DNA from: Collimonas sp. OK242
GTDB taxonomy: Bacteria > Pseudomonadota > Gammaproteobacteria > Burkholderiales > Burkholderiaceae_D
Length of the DNA stretch: 64,000 nucleotides
Direction: 5' to 3'
NCBI RefSeq assembly: GCF_900107095.1
Contig: NZ_FNOR01000001.1
Location: 248,001 to 312,000 of the forward strand
Part shown: in pieces, positions 62,115-64,000 of the stretch
Layout: the number at the start of each line of letters is the position of its first letter
How positions within the stretch are numbered: position 1 is the first letter of the stretch
The notes under the pieces: model-generated
Told to the model about the DNA's origin: nothing
The model's database searches: none
Seen by the model: the letters and a program-made list of their open reading frames with translations, nothing else
Translations under genes and position numbers: made by a program

Positions 62115-62143
62115 AAAAAAGCGCTCGCAAGGGCGCTTTTTTT
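62115..62143 (+). terminator. Terminator after lon
   Basis: AAAAAAGCGC (62115-62124) pairs with GCGCTTTTTT (from 62133) around an 8-nt loop. The T run continues to 62143. Confidence 0.92.
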
Positions 62144-62222
62144 ATGCGCGCGCGCATCTGATGTTGAATATATCAAGTTTGTAAAATCAAGTTAAACCCC
62201 TGCCATAGCGCCCGTAAAGCGC

Positions 62223-62251
62223 TTGACACAAGGCTTTGCGGCTTGTTTAAT
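62223..62251 (+). promoter_or_regulatory. Sigma-70 promoter of hupB
   Basis: TTGACA (62223-62228), 17-bp spacer, TTTAAT (62246-62251). It gives a leader of about 95 nt before the GTG start at 62353. This region, with the lon terminator, fills the 303-bp gap between lon and hupB; nothing else is seen there. Confidence 0.75.
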
Positions 62252-62352
62252 ACGTCCTTGCAGATTTTTTTCGCACTCCGTCTGCGATGATTTTACGAAA
62301 AAATACTGGAACATCCGCCATCTCGAATTGCCATCCATGTGAGGGGACTTAA

Positions 62353-62625
62353 GTGAATAAAACAGAATTAATCGATCACATAGCCAAGTCAGCAGATATC
62401 TCCAAAGCCGCGTCGGCGCGCGCATTGGACGCTGTGGTCGCCGCCGTTAAAACCACTCTGAAGAAGAGCGGCTCCGTGACGCTGGTCGGCTTTGGCACGT
62501 TCTCGGTGAGCAAACGTGCAGCGCGTACCGGCCGTAATCCACGTACCGGAGAGGCAATTAAAATCAAGGCAGCGAAAGTTCCTAAATTTAAGCCTGGCAA
62601 AGCGCTGAAAGATGCTGTAAACTAG
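62353..62625 (+). CDS. hupB: HU-beta DNA-binding protein
   Basis: Nucleoid-associated protein of 90 residues that bends DNA nonspecifically. Start GTG 62353 with GAGGGG about 9 nt upstream. The N-terminal helices [29 protein letters not shown] and the beta-arm [22 protein letters not shown] with the intercalating Pro (RNPRTGE) are canonical. Follows lon as in most Betaproteobacteria. A 7-bp hairpin after the stop (62631-62654) lacks a T run. Confidence 0.97.
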   Translation: MNKTELIDHIAKSADISKAASARALDAVVAAVKTTLKKSGSVTLVGFGTFSVSKRAARTGRNPRTGEAIKIKAAKVPKFKPGKALKDAVN

Positions 62626-62726
62626 CATCTTTTGGCGTGGTGACAAACGCCAAATGTTTGACTGGCTAATCTGTCGTGTTTTCTTTCAGGTGGTTTTGTG
62701 TTGATCCTGATAAATCCGGCAAGCGA

Positions 62727-62802
62727 GGGTGCTTAGCTCAGTTGGTAGAGCGGCGCCCTTACAAGGCGTAGGTCGGGAGTTCGAGCCTCTCAGCACCCAC
62801 CA
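62727..62802 (+). tRNA. tRNA-Val (UAC)
   Basis: A 76-nt cloverleaf: acceptor GGGTGCT (62727-62733) pairs with AGCACCC (62792-62798), A-CCA ends at 62802. Anticodon stem GCGCC/GGCGT encloses CTTACAA, giving TAC at 62760-62762. T-loop AGTTCGAGCCT. Confidence 0.97.
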
Positions 62803-62861
62803 ACAACAGTCAGGCGAAAAATTGCGAATTTGCTGTATAAGATTTGCGAATAGTAGTTTTA

Positions 62862-62938
62862 GGAGTGGTAGTTCAGCTGGTTAGAATACCGGCCTGTCAC
62901 GCCGGGGGTCGCGGGTTCGAGTCCCGTCCACTCCGCCA
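62862..62938 (+). tRNA. tRNA-Asp (GUC)
   Basis: A 77-nt cloverleaf: acceptor GGAGTGG (62862-62868) pairs with CCACTCC (62928-62934), G-CCA ends at 62938. Anticodon stem CCGGC/GCCGG encloses CTGTCAC, giving GTC at 62896-62898. T-loop GGTTCGAGTCC. About 60 bp after tRNA-Val, probably cotranscribed. Confidence 0.97.
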
Positions 62939-62944
62939 AAATAC

Positions 62945-62974
62945 AAAAAAGGCGAACGAGAGTTCGCCTTTTTT
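62945..62974 (+). terminator. Terminator after the tRNA-Val/tRNA-Asp pair
   Basis: AAAAAAGGCGAAC (62945-62957) pairs with GTTCGCCTTTTTT (62962-62974) around GAGA. The ppiD gene after it needs a separate promoter. Confidence 0.95.
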
Positions 62975-63027
62975 CTTATGTCCATCTGGTTTGTATTGCA
63001 GCCTTACTTGATCTCGATTGGCCGACC

Positions 63028-64000
63028 ATGTTTGAATTTGTCCGTACCCACCAGCGCTTGATGCAATTCCTGTTGCTGTTGTTGATCATCCCTTCGTTTG
63101 CTCTAGTCGGGCTGCAAAGTTATAGCAGTTTTGGCGATGGCGCCAACACGGTGGCGAAAGTCGCCGGCCAGCCGATCAGCAAGCAGGATCTGGACGCTGC
63201 CTTGCGCCAGCAAATGGATAGCATGCGCCAGGCGTTCGGCGAGCGCTTCGACCCGAAGATGCTGGAGACGCCGGAAGCCAAGCAAGGCGTACTGGACAAT
63301 CTGATCTCGCAGCGTGTGTTGGCCGCGACCGTCAACAGCGAGCACCTGTCCGTATCCGATCAAAGCTTGCAGCAAGCTATTCTCGGCGTGCCGGCATTGC
63401 AGGGCGCGGATGGCAAGTTCGATAATGAACGATACAAGGCTTTGCTGGCGGCACAAGGCATGGCGCCGACCATGTACGAAGCCCGTCTGCGGCAGGACAT
63501 GGCCATGCAGCAATTGAATGGTGCGGTGCAGGCAACCGCGTTTACACCTAAAACCGTCGCCACGCGTTTGTCTGATATCAATGATCAGGAACGTGACGTG
63601 CAGGAATTGCTGTTCAAGACTGCCGACTATGCCGCGCAGGTGAAAGTCACTGACGCCATGCTGCAGGACTATTACGCCAAGAACGCCAAGGCATTCGAGA
63701 TTCCCGAACAAATCAAGGCCGACTATGTGCTGCTCGACAGCGCCGCGATTGCCGCGCAAGTGACGGTCAGCGATGCCGATATCAAATCCTATTACGATCA
63801 GAACCTGAAAAGTTATACAACGCCGGAAGAGCGCCGCGCCAGCCATATCCTGATTTCGGTAAAAAAGGATGCGCCGGCTGCCGAGCAGGCTGCGGCCAAA
63901 GCCAAGGCCGAGAGTTTGCTGGCAGAAGTGCGCAAGAATCCGGCTGATTTTGCCAAAGTAGCCAAGGCCAATTCGCAAGATACTGCGTCTGCTGAAATGG
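63028..64000 (+). CDS. ppiD: Periplasmic peptidyl-prolyl isomerase/chaperone PpiD (3' end outside window)
   Basis: SurA-like folding factor anchored in the inner membrane; the first 324 codons are present and the frame runs open past the right edge. The start MFEFVRTHQRLMQFLLLLLIIPSFALVGL gives a short cytoplasmic tail and one signal-anchor helix (about 11-30). A SurA_N-like chaperone domain follows (ANTVAKVAGQPISKQDLDAALRQQMD), and the first parvulin-type PPIase domain begins near residue 267 (RRASHILISVKKD). hupB-tRNA-tRNA-ppiD is the conserved order in this group. The length of the full protein (about 620-640 residues in the family) cannot be confirmed here. Confidence 0.93.
   Translation, partial: MFEFVRTHQRLMQFLLLLLIIPSFALVGLQSYSSFGDGANTVAKVAGQPISKQDLDAALRQQMDSMRQAFGERFDPKMLETPEAKQGVLDNLISQRVLAATVNSEHLSVSDQSLQQAILGVPALQGADGKFDNERYKALLAAQGMAPTMYEARLRQDMAMQQLNGAVQATAFTPKTVATRLSDINDQERDVQELLFKTADYAAQVKVTDAMLQDYYAKNAKAFEIPEQIKADYVLLDSAAIAAQVTVSDADIKSYYDQNLKSYTTPEERRASHILISVKKDAPAAEQAAAKAKAESLLAEVRKNPADFAKVAKANSQDTASAEM

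Overview
The window is a contiguous piece of a chromosome from a member of the order Burkholderiales (Betaproteobacteria), most likely family Oxalobacteraceae. This is a judgement from gene order and protein character (folP-glmM, suhB/trmJ divergent pair, rpsF-priB-rpsR-rplI-dnaB, kinase-phosphatase-rph, tig-clpP-clpX-lon-hupB-tRNA-ppiD); a Collimonas- or Herbaspirillum-like genome is my guess, not a demonstrated assignment. Coding density is high, base composition is GC-rich, and I see no prophage, insertion sequence, CRISPR array or rRNA operon. Five tRNA genes are present (Pro-UGG, Arg-UCU, Leu-UAG, Val-UAC, Asp-GUC).

Layout. 1-5.1 kb: folate and cell-wall precursor genes folP and glmM, then the phosphate two-component system phoB-phoR, an AT-rich gene-free stretch, and tRNA-Pro and tRNA-Arg. 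5.5-10.4 kb: rhlE helicase, a VOC protein, suhB, trmJ and lexA with two abutting SOS boxes. 10.4-15.5 kb: ribosomal protein operon rpsF-priB-rpsR-rplI with a leader hairpin, dnaB, then a DUF47-Pit phosphate transporter pair. 15.6-20.7 kb: a tripartite efflux operon (marR-type regulator, NodT-type outer-membrane lipoprotein, EmrA, EmrB) behind a palindromic MarR-type operator. 20.8-26.0 kb: a TctDE/QseBC-like two-component system divergent from a NitT/TauT-type ABC importer. 26.0-29.3 kb: metallophosphoesterase, PIN-PhoH ATPase, Bcp peroxiredoxin. 29.4-37.2 kb: an eight-gene operon for 4-amino-4-deoxy-L-arabinose (L-Ara4N) modification of lipid A, with ArnA split into two separate genes and one small flippase gene instead of arnE plus arnF. 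37.6-45.7 kb: alaA, hom, yicC, Ser/Thr kinase, PP2C phosphatase, rph, tatD and an exported ankyrin protein. 45.7-54.7 kb: an FMN-dependent alpha-hydroxy-acid dehydrogenase, squalene-forming hopanoid genes hpnC-hpnD-hpnE, and a divergent RND pump. 54.8-64 kb: tRNA-Leu, creA, and the proteostasis cluster tig-clpP-clpX-lon-hupB, tRNA-Val, tRNA-Asp and a truncated ppiD.

How it works together. Three themes recur: envelope defence (Ara4N lipid A, hopanoid precursors, EmrAB-type and RND pumps), phosphate (PhoBR, Pit with DUF47) and protein quality control (trigger factor, ClpXP, Lon, PpiD). No clearly undescribed system was found. The features most worth checking are regulatory or architectural: adjacent LexA boxes, two genes (dnaB and tatD) whose -10 box sits 7 nt before the ATG and which may be leaderless, a candidate S6:S18 leader motif, a marO-like operator, the split-ArnA operon with a single flippase gene, and several places where usual Burkholderiales neighbours (pstSCAB-phoU, thrC, rdgB) are absent.
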